A stretch of DNA of 64,000 bases from Nitrospirales bacterium. Its GTDB lineage: Bacteria > Nitrospirota > Nitrospiria > Nitrospirales > UBA8639. Position numbers and translations under genes: made by a program. Of this stretch, positions 27,601-35,690 are shown piece after piece. Positions within the stretch are counted from its first letter, which is position 1. Each line of letters opens with the position of its first letter. The notes beneath the pieces were generated by a model. It was not told the origin of the DNA and did not search any database. It saw nothing but the letters and a program-made list of their open reading frames with translations. The stretch is from contig JALDRJ010000002.1 of the NCBI GenBank assembly GCA_031315865.1, forward strand, positions 3,694,001 to 3,758,000. Direction: 5' to 3'.

Positions 27601-30501
27601 TGGCAATACAACACCGGCTCCGGCTGGACTGACGTCGGCACGGTCAGCAATGCCTCTGCGTTGTTGTTGCGCAGCACCGACTCCTTGCGCTTCGTACCCG
27701 ATGGCCAAAACGCCGATGCCGCTTCGGTGACCTATCGCGCCTGGGATCAAACCAGCGGCGCCGCCGGCAGTAAAGTCGATGTCTCCACCAACGGCGGCAC
27801 CACCGCCTATAGCAGTGCCACCGATACCGCCTCGCTCACCGTCACCGCCGTCAATGATGCCCCCGTGTTGACCCCGGCCAGCCCCACCCTCACATCCATT
27901 ACGGAGGACGATACCAATAACAGCGGCGATTTGATTTCGGCCATCGTTACGACTGATATTACTGACGCCGACAGCGGGGCCGTCGAAGGCATCGCTATTA
28001 CCAGCGTGAATGCCAGTAACGGCACCTGGCAATACAACACCGGCTCCGGCTGGACTGACGTCGGCACGGTCAGCAATGCCTCTGCGTTGTTGTTGCGCAG
28101 CACCGACTCCTTGCGCTTCGTACCCGATGGCCAAAACGCCGATGCCGCTTCGGTGACCTATCGCGCCTGGGATCAAACCAGCGGCGCCGCCGGCAGTAAA
28201 GTCGATGTCTCCACCAACGGCGGCACCACCGCCTATAGCAGTGCCACCGATACCGCCTCGCTCACCGTCACCGCCGTCAATGATGCCCCCGTGTTGACCC
28301 CGGCCAGCCCCACCCTCACATCCATTACGGAGGACGATACCAATAACAGCGGCGATTTGATTTCGGCCATCGTTACGACTGATATTACTGACGCCGACAG
28401 CGGGGCCGTCGAAGGCATCGCTATTACCAGCGTGAATGCCAGTAACGGCACCTGGCAATACAACACCGGCTCCGGCTGGACTGACGTCGGCACGGTCAGC
28501 AATGCCTCTGCGTTGTTGTTGCGCAGCACCGACTCCTTGCGCTTCGTACCCGATGGCCAAAACGCCGATGCCGCTTCGGTGACCTATCGCGCCTGGGATC
28601 AAACCAGCGGCGCCGCCGGCAGTAAAGTCGATGTCTCCACCAACGGCGGCACCACCGCCTATAGCAGTGCCACCGATACCGCCTCGCTCACCGTCACCGC
28701 CGTCAATGATGCCCCCGTGTTGACCCCGGCCAGCCCCACCCTCACATCCATTACGGAGGACGATACCAATAACAGCGGCGATTTGATTTCGGCCATCGTT
28801 ACGACTGATATTACTGACGCCGACAGCGGGGCCGTCGAAGGCATCGCTATTACCAGCGTGAATGCCAGTAACGGCACCTGGCAATACAACACCGGCTCCG
28901 GCTGGACTGACGTCGGCACGGTCAGCAATGCCTCTGCGTTGTTGTTGCGCAGCACCGACTCCTTGCGCTTCGTACCCGATGGCCAAAACGCCGATGCCGC
29001 TTCGGTGACCTATCGCGCCTGGGATCAAACCAGCGGCGCCGCCGGCAGTAAAGTCGATGTCTCCACCAACGGCGGCACCACCGCCTATAGCAGTGCCACC
29101 GATACCGCCTCGCTCACCGTCACCGCCGTCAATGATGCCCCAACGATTACCAGTGATGGCGGTGGAACCACCGCGAATGTCAATATGGTTGAAGGGAACA
29201 CAGCCGTCACGACCGTCACGGCCAGCGATGTTGATGTCCCAGTCGACGCACTGACCTACAGCTTGGTCGGTGGAGCGGACCAAGGCCTGTTTAACATCGA
29301 CGCCAATAGTGGAGCATTGGCCTTCAACACTGCGCCGGCCTTTGCGATTCCAGCAGATGTGGACATGAACAACATCTACGTCGTTCAAGTCCAGGTCAGT
29401 GACGGAAACGGCGGCACCAACATTCAAACGATCAACGCCACCGTGACCGCGGCGAATACGTCTCCAACAATCACGAGTAACGGAGGCGGGCCGACAGCCG
29501 GCATAAATATAATCGAGGGACTCACAGGCATTACGACCGTGACCGCTACAGACAATGATACAGGAGATATTCTGACCTATGGACTGGTGGGGGGGGCCGA
29601 CGCCAGTCGTTTCAGCATCAATAGCAGTACCGGAGTCCTGACATTCAACACGGCGCCTGATTTCGAAAATCCTGTTGATGCCAATCGGGATAATGTGTAC
29701 GAAGTCCAGATTCAAGTCAGCGATGGAAACGGCGGATTTGATTCTCAAACCTTGAATGTGACCGTAACCAATATCGTGGAGGCCCCCGCTCCTATTCTCG
29801 ACCCATTCCCTTCCCCTGAACCGTCAACGGATCCCACCCCGGAAACAGATTCTGCCTCCGTCTCTGAAGAACGTACGGAAGACACCGACGAGGCAACGAC
29901 TGCCCCTGCCGGAGACCAGAATCCGGGAACACCAAATCCTGTCGCACCAGCCTTCCTGGAAGAGCGGGATCAAACGAACGATCGGTTCAATCGTCACTCG
30001 GCTTCGCATTCTCACCCTGCTCACCCCCCTCAACAGCAGTTAGATGTAATGCATGTTTTGAGACCTACCGACTTTCTTCCCACGAACATATGGAATTCAG
30101 ACAACATGTCGTCCGCCCCAATGCGATCACTGGATATTGGAGGAATCGCCCCTACTGTTCCGATGGATCTCCATCTCCAGCTCGACGCTCTGGCTCAACA
30201 GTTACAAAGCACGCTCCACCATACAAATGACCAATCCGACCTCGCATCCGGTCTGGCCAGCGGCGCTGGCATGACACTCTCGGCCGGGTATATCGCCTGG
30301 TTTTTACGAGGCTCTTCCTTTTTGACGAGTCTCTTGGCCTCTGTCCCCGCTTGGGGAAACTTCGACCCGCTGCCTGTTTTGTCGGGCGGCTATACCGCGC
30401 GCAAGATTCACGAACAGCAAAACCAATCTCAAGCCGACAAAGAAAACCAAGAATTTCAAGGCATTGGTGAGATTTTTCAAGACGTAAAAAAAGACCCGTA
30501 A
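24685..30501 (+). CDS. Giant LEPR-XLL / DUF4347 surface protein with cadherin-like repeats
   Basis: The protein is 1,938 residues from the ATG at 24685; the frame is open from 24454. The ATG at 24685 is chosen because it places LALEPRLLFDGAAL (LEPR-XLL motif) at 19-32. Next come DUF4347 (about 84-235, VDALHIVSHGEQ, DLLIYGCSFGEG), a right-handed beta-helix region with GNTIGG and RNVISGN turns (about 255-630), and five identical 142-residue Ig/cadherin-type repeats. Two further cadherin-like repeats (FSINSSTGVLTFNTAPDFE) and a Pro/Glu/Thr-rich linker follow. Near the C-terminus is a hydrophobic segment, AGYIAWFLRG to WGNFDPLPVL (about 1867-1898). Such proteins are large adhesins. There is no classical signal peptide, so export probably uses the adjacent cassette. 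Confidence 0.92.
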   Translation: MKSSHSSTSSPNRFMQALLALEPRLLFDGAALVTADTIVNDQDVQDQAEASEPKESGEHEGGHHPASDPLLESLIALPARTDRQEIVFIDTRVNDYQTLIKNIDPNAEIVLLDPTLDGIWQITDALRDREGVDALHIVSHGEQAHLQVGTSSLTIDSMNGNYHEALATIGQALSEEADLLIYGCSFGEGEVGQAAAVRLAELTGADIAASNDLTGNAELGGDWDLEISTGTIETTAVIGEASQAVWEGLLATYTVTNTNDSGAGSFRQAILDANANVGTDTIGFNIAGAGPHTITPTSVLPNITDTVIIDGTTEPDFVSTPVIELDGSSAGAVAGLTFASGSDGSTIQGLVINQFEGAGLDLSSDNNTVQGNYIGLDVTGTADLGNGFAGILIQNAATGNTIGGTDAAARNVISGNTNGIVIRHTGTSSNTIAGNYIGTDFNGDADVGNTFDGVLIQNGATGNTIGGTTAAHRNILSGNDRAGIQITGETTDGHTVQNNYVGVAADGTTALGNANSGIYIGFGSDDNIIGGIGMGNVIGASGFVGLELDGASSGHIIQGNYIGTDATGTVNLGNQENGVLFENGASSNLLGGENAGESNTIAFNGQGGSFTAGIDVSDTTSIGNALLGNVLYSNVGIGIDLNSGPLGVTPNDADDGDTGGNNLQNYPVLTTVSLKTASQVVIAGTFNTDLLSQNYRIEFFANTTADGSGHGEAERYLGYTTVTTDGAGNASFNITLSASVVAGESVTATATVDLGGGSYGDTSELALNMTATNNAPVLTPASPTLTSITEDDTNNSGDLISAIVTTDITDADSGAVEGIAITSVNASNGTWQYNTGSGWTDVGTVSNASALLLRSTDSLRFVPDGQNADAASVTYRAWDQTSGAAGSKVDVSTNGGTTAYSSATDTASLTVTAVNDAPVLTPASPTLTSITEDDTNNSGDLISAIVTTDITDADSGAVEGIAITSVNASNGTWQYNTGSGWTDVGTVSNASALLLRSTDSLRFVPDGQNADAASVTYRAWDQTSGAAGSKVDVSTNGGTTAYSSATDTASLTVTAVNDAPVLTPASPTLTSITEDDTNNSGDLISAIVTTDITDADSGAVEGIAITSVNASNGTWQYNTGSGWTDVGTVSNASALLLRSTDSLRFVPDGQNADAASVTYRAWDQTSGAAGSKVDVSTNGGTTAYSSATDTASLTVTAVNDAPVLTPASPTLTSITEDDTNNSGDLISAIVTTDITDADSGAVEGIAITSVNASNGTWQYNTGSGWTDVGTVSNASALLLRSTDSLRFVPDGQNADAASVTYRAWDQTSGAAGSKVDVSTNGGTTAYSSATDTASLTVTAVNDAPVLTPASPTLTSITEDDTNNSGDLISAIVTTDITDADSGAVEGIAITSVNASNGTWQYNTGSGWTDVGTVSNASALLLRSTDSLRFVPDGQNADAASVTYRAWDQTSGAAGSKVDVSTNGGTTAYSSATDTASLTVTAVNDAPTITSDGGGTTANVNMVEGNTAVTTVTASDVDVPVDALTYSLVGGADQGLFNIDANSGALAFNTAPAFAIPADVDMNNIYVVQVQVSDGNGGTNIQTINATVTAANTSPTITSNGGGPTAGINIIEGLTGITTVTATDNDTGDILTYGLVGGADASRFSINSSTGVLTFNTAPDFENPVDANRDNVYEVQIQVSDGNGGFDSQTLNVTVTNIVEAPAPILDPFPSPEPSTDPTPETDSASVSEERTEDTDEATTAPAGDQNPGTPNPVAPAFLEERDQTNDRFNRHSASHSHPAHPPQQQLDVMHVLRPTDFLPTNIWNSDNMSSAPMRSLDIGGIAPTVPMDLHLQLDALAQQLQSTLHHTNDQSDLASGLASGAGMTLSAGYIAWFLRGSSFLTSLLASVPAWGNFDPLPVLSGGYTARKIHEQQNQSQADKENQEFQGIGEIFQDVKKDP
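27007..29136 (+). repeat. Five tandem copies of a 426-bp coding repeat
   Basis: Copies begin at 27007, 27433, 27859, 28285 and 28711, each 426 bp (142 codons, APVLTPASPTL to TVTAVND). By eye the copies are identical at nucleotide level, including synonymous positions. This points to very recent amplification or gene conversion. The true copy number may vary between cells, and an assembly could have collapsed or expanded it. Confidence 0.97.
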
Positions 30502-30530
30502 TCCTCCCATCATTCGGACTCTGATCTAGT

Positions 30531-32072
30531 ATGCGACTGCCTCCACTCATTGCCATCAGTATTGGCTTGGTTTCCTTAACCGTCACGACGATGCTGCTGG
30601 GCAATACCGTATTTTCCGTGGCGCCGGACGAGCGCCAACAACTCTTCGCCTACCGCCAAACACTCTCGGAGTCCCTCGCCGTTCAATACACAGCGCTCGC
30701 CAGTCAAGATGAGTTTGAGACCATTGAATTTGCCATGAATCAACTCGTCGCCCGCACCGACGATATCGTGTCGGCGGCCTTAGTTTCCATCAATGGAGCT
30801 ACGCTGGCGGCCACAACAGCGCACCACCAAGCCTGGTCTCCACAAAAAAAAGACGAATCAACATTGGAGCATATGCAAGTCCCTATTTTCCAAGGATTGG
30901 CGAAGTGGGGAGTACTTCAGATTCGGTTTCGATCCAAACACGAGTATGGACTCCTGGCATGGGTCTCGACGCGATGGATTGGTTATCTGACGTTCGTCGC
31001 CATACTTGGCTTCTTGGCCTACTGGCTCTTCATGAAACGCACATTGCGGCACCTTGACCCATCCTCCGTGATTCCGAAACGTGTGAAGGCCGCATTGGAC
31101 AATCTCGAGGAAGGCGTGGTGATCCTTGACAACCAAGATCGCATTCTCCTCACCAATACGGCATTCGTTCGGCAATCAGGAAAACAGATGTCTAATTTGC
31201 TGGGAATCAAATTGACCGAATTGCCATGGCTGATCAGCAAAGACCAGATGATGGAAGAACATTCCTGGGTGACCGCCCGACAGGAGAATTGCCCACAAAC
31301 AGGATTTCCCGGCTTGCTGGCTCATGCTGAAAAGGAGGAAGTCAGAAAATTTCTGATCAACAGTTCGCCAATCACTGATGATCATGGACAGGTCACCGGC
31401 GTGCTCGTCTCCTTCAATGATGTCACCGAATTGGATGAAGCCAACGCTCAGCTCATGGACGCGCTCAAAGATTTGCACGAGAGCCGTACTGAAATCATCA
31501 AGAAAAACGAGGAACTCGAACATTTGGCGACTCGCGATCCCTTGACAGGATGCTGGAACCGCCGGGCATTTTTCGAACGATTGGAGAAAACCTACGTCAA
31601 CGCGAAGCACAACGATCTGTCCCTCAGTTGTATCATGACGGATATCGATCATTTCAAATCCTTTAACGACCGGTATGGTCATGCTCTCGGAGATCAAGTA
31701 ATACAGGTGTTCGTCAAAACACTGATTGAATGTCTCAGACCATCGGACATCATCGGGCGGTACGGAGGGGAAGAATTTTGCGTGATTTTACCCAACACCG
31801 ATCTCACAGGAGCTCAGGAAATCGCTGAACGCATGCGCCGCAGGGTTGAGACTGAAAGTGGCACAAAAATCCGGACTACGTCTCAGCTTTCGATTACGTC
31901 GAGTTTTGGCGTCGCGACGATCGGACCGGCGATGATTGATCCATTGGAACTGCTTGATATGGCGGATAAAGCCCTGTATGAAGCCAAAGAGGGCGGGCGG
32001 AATCAGGTTGGGTTCTGGGACACTCAGATGAACGAACCGAAACTGAACTCGGCAGCCGTATTCACACGGTAA
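30531..32072 (+). CDS. Membrane diguanylate cyclase (PAS-GGDEF)
   Basis: A 513-residue protein. Two transmembrane helices (about 5-25 and 145-165) flank a small periplasmic domain. A PAS domain follows (about 187-300, ALDNLEEGVVILDNQDRILLTN), then a short coiled coil, then GGDEF (about 340-500) with TRDPLTGCWNRRAF, DIDHFKSFNDRYGH and active site GGEEF. RPSD five residues before GGEEF fits the inhibitory I-site (RxxD), so product inhibition is likely. It makes cyclic di-GMP and follows the giant adhesin by 29 bases on the same strand, suggesting that it tunes adhesin production or retention. The link is inferred from position. Confidence 0.95.
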   Translation: MRLPPLIAISIGLVSLTVTTMLLGNTVFSVAPDERQQLFAYRQTLSESLAVQYTALASQDEFETIEFAMNQLVARTDDIVSAALVSINGATLAATTAHHQAWSPQKKDESTLEHMQVPIFQGLAKWGVLQIRFRSKHEYGLLAWVSTRWIGYLTFVAILGFLAYWLFMKRTLRHLDPSSVIPKRVKAALDNLEEGVVILDNQDRILLTNTAFVRQSGKQMSNLLGIKLTELPWLISKDQMMEEHSWVTARQENCPQTGFPGLLAHAEKEEVRKFLINSSPITDDHGQVTGVLVSFNDVTELDEANAQLMDALKDLHESRTEIIKKNEELEHLATRDPLTGCWNRRAFFERLEKTYVNAKHNDLSLSCIMTDIDHFKSFNDRYGHALGDQVIQVFVKTLIECLRPSDIIGRYGGEEFCVILPNTDLTGAQEIAERMRRRVETESGTKIRTTSQLSITSSFGVATIGPAMIDPLELLDMADKALYEAKEGGRNQVGFWDTQMNEPKLNSAAVFTR

Positions 32073-32080
32073 GGGGATGC

Positions 32081-32938
32081 TTACGCAGCATGGTCCATAG
32101 CGGGCGCGATCATTTCGAGCGTGAGATTGAGCCCTTCCTGCACAAAGGCCATGAACCGATCAAGATCCTCATCCGTTAACTCTCGCAGCTCGGCCGGCTC
32201 GAGAGACACATATGACATCCAATGCTCCCTCGGGATTTCAAGTAGCTGACATTCTTCGACGACTCCTGCGACGTGTAATATCCCAAGTTCGAGCGTGATT
32301 GCGGGGGCCGTATTCAGGTCTAAGTGATAGCGAGTCGAGTCTTGATAATTCAGTGGAAGGTTCCACATCTCTAGCAAGCGCGCACCGACTTCTCCCGCAT
32401 GAAACCCGAGAAGCTTGGTCTCAAGCGTTGTCCGCGTCGTTCGTTCTTCCTTTCCCTGCTTGAGTACCTGTTGAGCCAGGTCAGGAATTTTTTGAAACAT
32501 CACGAGGTGGCCGATGTCACTTAAGAGGCCTCCCACGAAAAGACGTTCACTATCGATGACATGATAGGTTTGCGCAATCACGCGAGCCAGGAGGCCTCGC
32601 TCGACGCTATTGCGCCAGAATGTTTTCATATCCATCGTTGTCGATGAGATTCTTGAAAAGGTCGTCGCCACGGCGGTCGCCAGAACGAGATCGTGCAGCG
32701 GTTGCATGCCTAAAATGCTGGCCGCACGAGAGACCGTTTCTATCCGTTCAGACAGCCCATAAAAAGGGCTGTTGACTAACTTCAAAACCCGTGCGGTCAT
32801 GGCCACATCCAGAGAGAGCGCTCTGGCAAGATCCAACATCGACGCCTTCGGATCTTCAACGACCTCCCGTACTCTGAGATAGACATCAGGCATCGATGGC
32901 AAGTCATCGCAATGTTGAATGAGTTCTTCGATCGTCAT
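32081..32938 (-). CDS. HDOD-domain signalling protein
   Basis: A 285-residue protein. The HDOD domain spans about 5-205: LPSMPDVYLRVREVVEDPKA, ALSLDVAMTARVLKLVNSPFYG, VSRAASILGMQPLHDLVLA and GGLLSDIGHLVMF. HDOD domains look like HD phosphohydrolases but usually lack the metal ligands and act as protein-interaction modules, often with c-di-GMP or chemotaxis networks. GAAGGGA precedes the ATG at 32938. It converges with the diguanylate cyclase gene, 8 bases apart. No output domain is attached; the C-terminal 80 residues are unassigned. Confidence 0.92.
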   Translation of the reverse strand: MTIEELIQHCDDLPSMPDVYLRVREVVEDPKASMLDLARALSLDVAMTARVLKLVNSPFYGLSERIETVSRAASILGMQPLHDLVLATAVATTFSRISSTTMDMKTFWRNSVERGLLARVIAQTYHVIDSERLFVGGLLSDIGHLVMFQKIPDLAQQVLKQGKEERTTRTTLETKLLGFHAGEVGARLLEMWNLPLNYQDSTRYHLDLNTAPAITLELGILHVAGVVEECQLLEIPREHWMSYVSLEPAELRELTDEDLDRFMAFVQEGLNLTLEMIAPAMDHAA

Positions 32939-33114
32939 GCTTTTCCCTTCAAGTCAGGAAGGATAAATGTTTTACATTTTTCCTGGTTTTTCTGATCAAT
33001 TGATCGGCAATCGAGGTGGATCTCTTAAGATTGAAAAGAGAATCAGGCTCAGGCATGAAGAGGAAGACGAGAAAAGGCTCGAAAAATACGAACCACGAAC
33101 GATGAGAGACGCCT

Positions 33115-33969
33115 CTAGCTGGTGGTATCGGCTCGCCTCAAAGCGCGCATGAGAATGGGGTCGTTCATGGCGACCTCACTCAAGGCATCCATGATGTGAC
33201 CCCCTTTAGTCTTGACGAGTGCCTTGGCTTTCGAATATTGGCGCGCATTAAACCGCGCGACTGACGGTTGGCCATTGACGATTTGGCAGGCCAATACTCC
33301 GCCCGTCTTTAACTCGCAGGTTCCACCGTGATCCAGTAGGTGACGCGCTTCTTGTTGAGAGACACTATGAAATCGGGCAAAATCTTCGAGACCGCTCGTT
33401 TCCACGAGTTTCCCATCGGGCATGACGCATTTTCGTTTAAAATGCGGAGACCAGTCCTTCCGGAAATCGATATATTTGACGTCTCCGCCCCTCGCTACAG
33501 CTAGTTCCAACTTGGCGTAATCCAGGCCTAAGTTTTTTTGCTGCAAGCGTTCCTTTAATTCCTGTGGGAGCGTGCGGAAAAACACCCGGGAAGCCGCCTC
33601 TTCCATGGACAGTCCCCAACTTGTTCGTAACTGTTCTGTTTCCGCGTACTGTTCAACGTCCAATACCCAAGTTTGTTTGGGGGCTGCTCCCGAAGGATCC
33701 ACCTTGCAGACGAACAATCCTTTTGTCACCAGGGAACCAGACTGTGGATACTCGTACAACCCACCCTCCAGCAAGAGTCGGCTGACGGTTTCCAGGGGAA
33801 TGTCATAACTCTCAGACAAGACCTTGGCATGACTCCCAAGGTCTTCTGCCTCGGTCATGGCACAAACCATGACATTCCCTGGGGGATCATGATCGGTGTA
33901 GTTCTCAAGAATGTTATACAGAACTGGTAATTTTTCTTTTTTAAGTGGCCGTTTTTTTACCTTAAACAT
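33115..33969 (-). CDS. Unknown cytoplasmic protein
   Basis: A 284-residue protein without signal peptide or membrane segment. TAAGGAGATGAACCGG precedes the ATG at 33969, so the start is firm. It starts with a Lys-rich stretch (KVKKRPLKKEK). Two similar segments suggest an internal duplication: SLVTKGLFVCKVD...WVLDVEQYAETEQL and ELKTGGVLACQIV...ARFNARQYSKAKAL. Each pairs a short beta unit with a helix, and helix-turn-helix-like pieces lie in between (ESYDIPLETVSRLLLEGG, FHSVSQQEARHLLDHGG). No family was recognised. Confidence 0.75.
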   Translation of the reverse strand: MFKVKKRPLKKEKLPVLYNILENYTDHDPPGNVMVCAMTEAEDLGSHAKVLSESYDIPLETVSRLLLEGGLYEYPQSGSLVTKGLFVCKVDPSGAAPKQTWVLDVEQYAETEQLRTSWGLSMEEAASRVFFRTLPQELKERLQQKNLGLDYAKLELAVARGGDVKYIDFRKDWSPHFKRKCVMPDGKLVETSGLEDFARFHSVSQQEARHLLDHGGTCELKTGGVLACQIVNGQPSVARFNARQYSKAKALVKTKGGHIMDALSEVAMNDPILMRALRRADTTS

Positions 33970-34082
33970 TCCGGTTCATCTCCTTACTGCTCTCGAGCCC
34001 GTCACGGTATTTGCATTTATCCAGTACCCAATGGTAGAAGGTGGCCCCCTTGGCTCATCCTAACACGCGAAAGGTGTTCTCC

Positions 34083-34661
34083 ATGTCTCAACACGATCTA
34101 ATCCAGGCCTTTCATTCCACGAATGCTTTTCAGTGGGATAAAACCACGGGATTTCGCCTGGCGAGTGGATTGACGAGCCCCTATTACGTCGACTGCCGTA
34201 TTGTATTATCTCATCCCGGTCCACGTCACCTTGTGGCTGCACTGGCCTACGAACGGCTCCGCCCCTTGACCTTTGACGTGATTGGCGGGTTAGAGATCGG
34301 AGCCATTCCACTAGCGACCGGTATTTCCGCGTATGGCTTTACCGCAAGTCCTAGTCGTGAGTGGCGAACGTTTGTCGTGAGAAAACAAGCCAAAGATCAT
34401 GGGCTCGGGAAGCTCATCGAAGGCACATTTGCCCAGGGAGAACAGGCGATCATCGTCGACGACGTGATGACGACTGGCGGTTCATTAATTCAAGCAACCC
34501 ATGCCGCACGCGAGTCCGGATTGGTTGTGACGCATGCACTGGTGATCGTCGATCGTTCAGAAAATGATGGCCATCAACGCCTTCAGGAACAAGGCCTTCA
34601 ATTACTGAGCCTCCTCACGTTGGACGACCTCAAGTCCGGAAGTCGAATGCCTCGCTCGTGA
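34083..34661 (+). CDS. pyrE: Orotate phosphoribosyltransferase
   Basis: A 192-residue enzyme of pyrimidine synthesis; it joins orotate to PRPP to form OMP. The start is set at the ATG at 34083 (AAAGGTG upstream); an in-frame ATG at 34041 is less likely. Key features are FRLASGLTSPYYVDCR near the N-terminus (OPRT signature), DVIGGLEIGAIPLATGIS, FVVRKQAKDHGLGKLIEG (flexible catalytic loop with Lys) and AIIVDDVMTTGGSL (PRPP-binding loop). Length fits the family. It stands alone on its strand, so no pyr operon is visible. Confidence 0.96.
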   Translation: MSQHDLIQAFHSTNAFQWDKTTGFRLASGLTSPYYVDCRIVLSHPGPRHLVAALAYERLRPLTFDVIGGLEIGAIPLATGISAYGFTASPSREWRTFVVRKQAKDHGLGKLIEGTFAQGEQAIIVDDVMTTGGSLIQATHAARESGLVVTHALVIVDRSENDGHQRLQEQGLQLLSLLTLDDLKSGSRMPRS

Positions 34662-34681
34662 ATCATCACACGTGTTTGTCC

Positions 34682-34702
34682 AAAAACTGCAAGACAGTTT
34701 TT
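34682..34702 (+). terminator. Possible rho-independent terminator after pyrE
   Basis: aaaaactg and cagttttt form an inverted repeat with a 5-nt loop and end in a run of T. The stem is AT-rich with only three GC pairs, so it is a weak candidate, but its place 20 bases after the pyrE stop fits. The symmetric sequence could serve either strand. Confidence 0.4.
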
Positions 34703-34744
34703 TGCGACTGATGAATCACGAACAGACAAGGGAGGCCTTTTTCT

Positions 34745-35053
34745 CTACTCACATCGAAACCGAATTCCCCACCAGGTTTCGGTAATCACGTCAGACCCGG
34801 CAATCCCCTCGACGACACGTTTTCGGCCCCGTGTCGGCCCTTCCTTGATAATCGTGTAAGAACGCAGACAATATCGACTGATCTGATGGAACGCTTCTGT
34901 TCGATTGGGCGACCCCAGATGCCCATGATGTGCTTGGTAAAGGTATTGCGCGACTCCTCCCTGCTGACCTTCCGGATGAAGCATTACGCCCGCCCCACAA
35001 CCCGTCAGGCACATGCACACCCCGATACTCACAAACTTGACCAACGTACTCAT
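34745..35053 (-). CDS. Small predicted lipoprotein
   Basis: A 102-residue protein with signal VKFVSIGVCMCLTGC ending in lipobox LTGC. The mature part includes GVAQYLYQAHHGHLGSPNR, FHQISRYCLRSYTIIKEGPTRGRKRV and a C-terminal WWGIRFRCE with two cysteines that could pair. The family was not recognised. It is divergent from the rhodanese gene. No obvious ribosome binding site is seen at the ATG. Confidence 0.7.
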   Translation of the reverse strand: MSTLVKFVSIGVCMCLTGCGAGVMLHPEGQQGGVAQYLYQAHHGHLGSPNRTEAFHQISRYCLRSYTIIKEGPTRGRKRVVEGIAGSDVITETWWGIRFRCE

Positions 35054-35180
35054 AACGGCATAAGATTTTTTAAGGGGAACCGTGATTGTTTATTGTCCGG
35101 GTGTCAGCTCGTGACAATATCAACGTGACGGTTGAATCATGATTCCGCAGTGGAACGACTTACCAAGGAGACGTCATATA

Positions 35181-35603
35181 ATGCAAATCAAACATCTCAT
35201 GAGAAGCCTGACAATTATCTTTCTTCTCTTTGGGCTCAGTCATGTCAGTATGGCGGCCAAACATTATGACTTAAGTGTCCAACAATTGAAGGCTGGACTT
35301 GACAAGGCTCAGCATCCCTCTCAAAAAGGCTTCATTTTAGTTGATGTACGGACACCCGAAGAACATCAGGAAGGCTTTATTCCTGGAACTGATTTTAACA
35401 TCGACTATCGCGAATTACCGCAGCGTTATCGAGACCTTGGGGCTGACTTCGATGACCATATTGTCGTCTATTGTCAATCAGGGCACCGAAGTAACATCGC
35501 GGCTGACACGTTAACAAAAATCGGCTACAAACATGTCTATAACGTTGAAGGCAGCATGAATGCATGGCAAGCCGCTGGATTTGAAGTTGATCACCCTAGA
35601 TAA
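35181..35603 (+). CDS. Exported rhodanese-like sulfurtransferase
   Basis: A 140-residue protein. The ATG at 35181 is chosen because AAGGAG lies about 10 bases upstream and the protein then starts with a signal peptide (MRSLTIIFLLFGLSHVSMAA). A single rhodanese domain follows: ILVDVRTPEEHQEGFIPG, then VVYCQSGHRSN, in which Cys is the persulfide-forming active residue of the loop CQSGHRS, and YNVEGSMNAWQAAGF. The domain should act in the periplasm. The sulfur donor is unknown. Confidence 0.93.
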   Translation: MQIKHLMRSLTIIFLLFGLSHVSMAAKHYDLSVQQLKAGLDKAQHPSQKGFILVDVRTPEEHQEGFIPGTDFNIDYRELPQRYRDLGADFDDHIVVYCQSGHRSNIAADTLTKIGYKHVYNVEGSMNAWQAAGFEVDHPR

Positions 35604-35690
35604 GTCAAAAAAGATACAGGCCTTCGAGAACGTGACGTGAGACAGATGAGGAACAGAGATACCGATGAGGGACACACCGTTCCTTAGATT

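Noticed and set aside
26958-28955. Five near-identical 97-98-codon antisense frames at 426-bp spacing
   Set aside because: Shadows of the repeats in another frame; no ribosome binding site and no domain.
27007-29136. Regular repeats as a possible CRISPR array
   Set aside because: The unit is 426 bp, coding and without unique spacers.
26671-29748. 1,025-codon open frame on the minus strand across the adhesin repeat region
   Set aside because: It is the antisense of the identical 426-bp repeats, which carry no stop in that frame, so the length multiplies by repetition. The translation is low-complexity (Gly/Ala/Ile-rich) and the plus strand holds clear domains.
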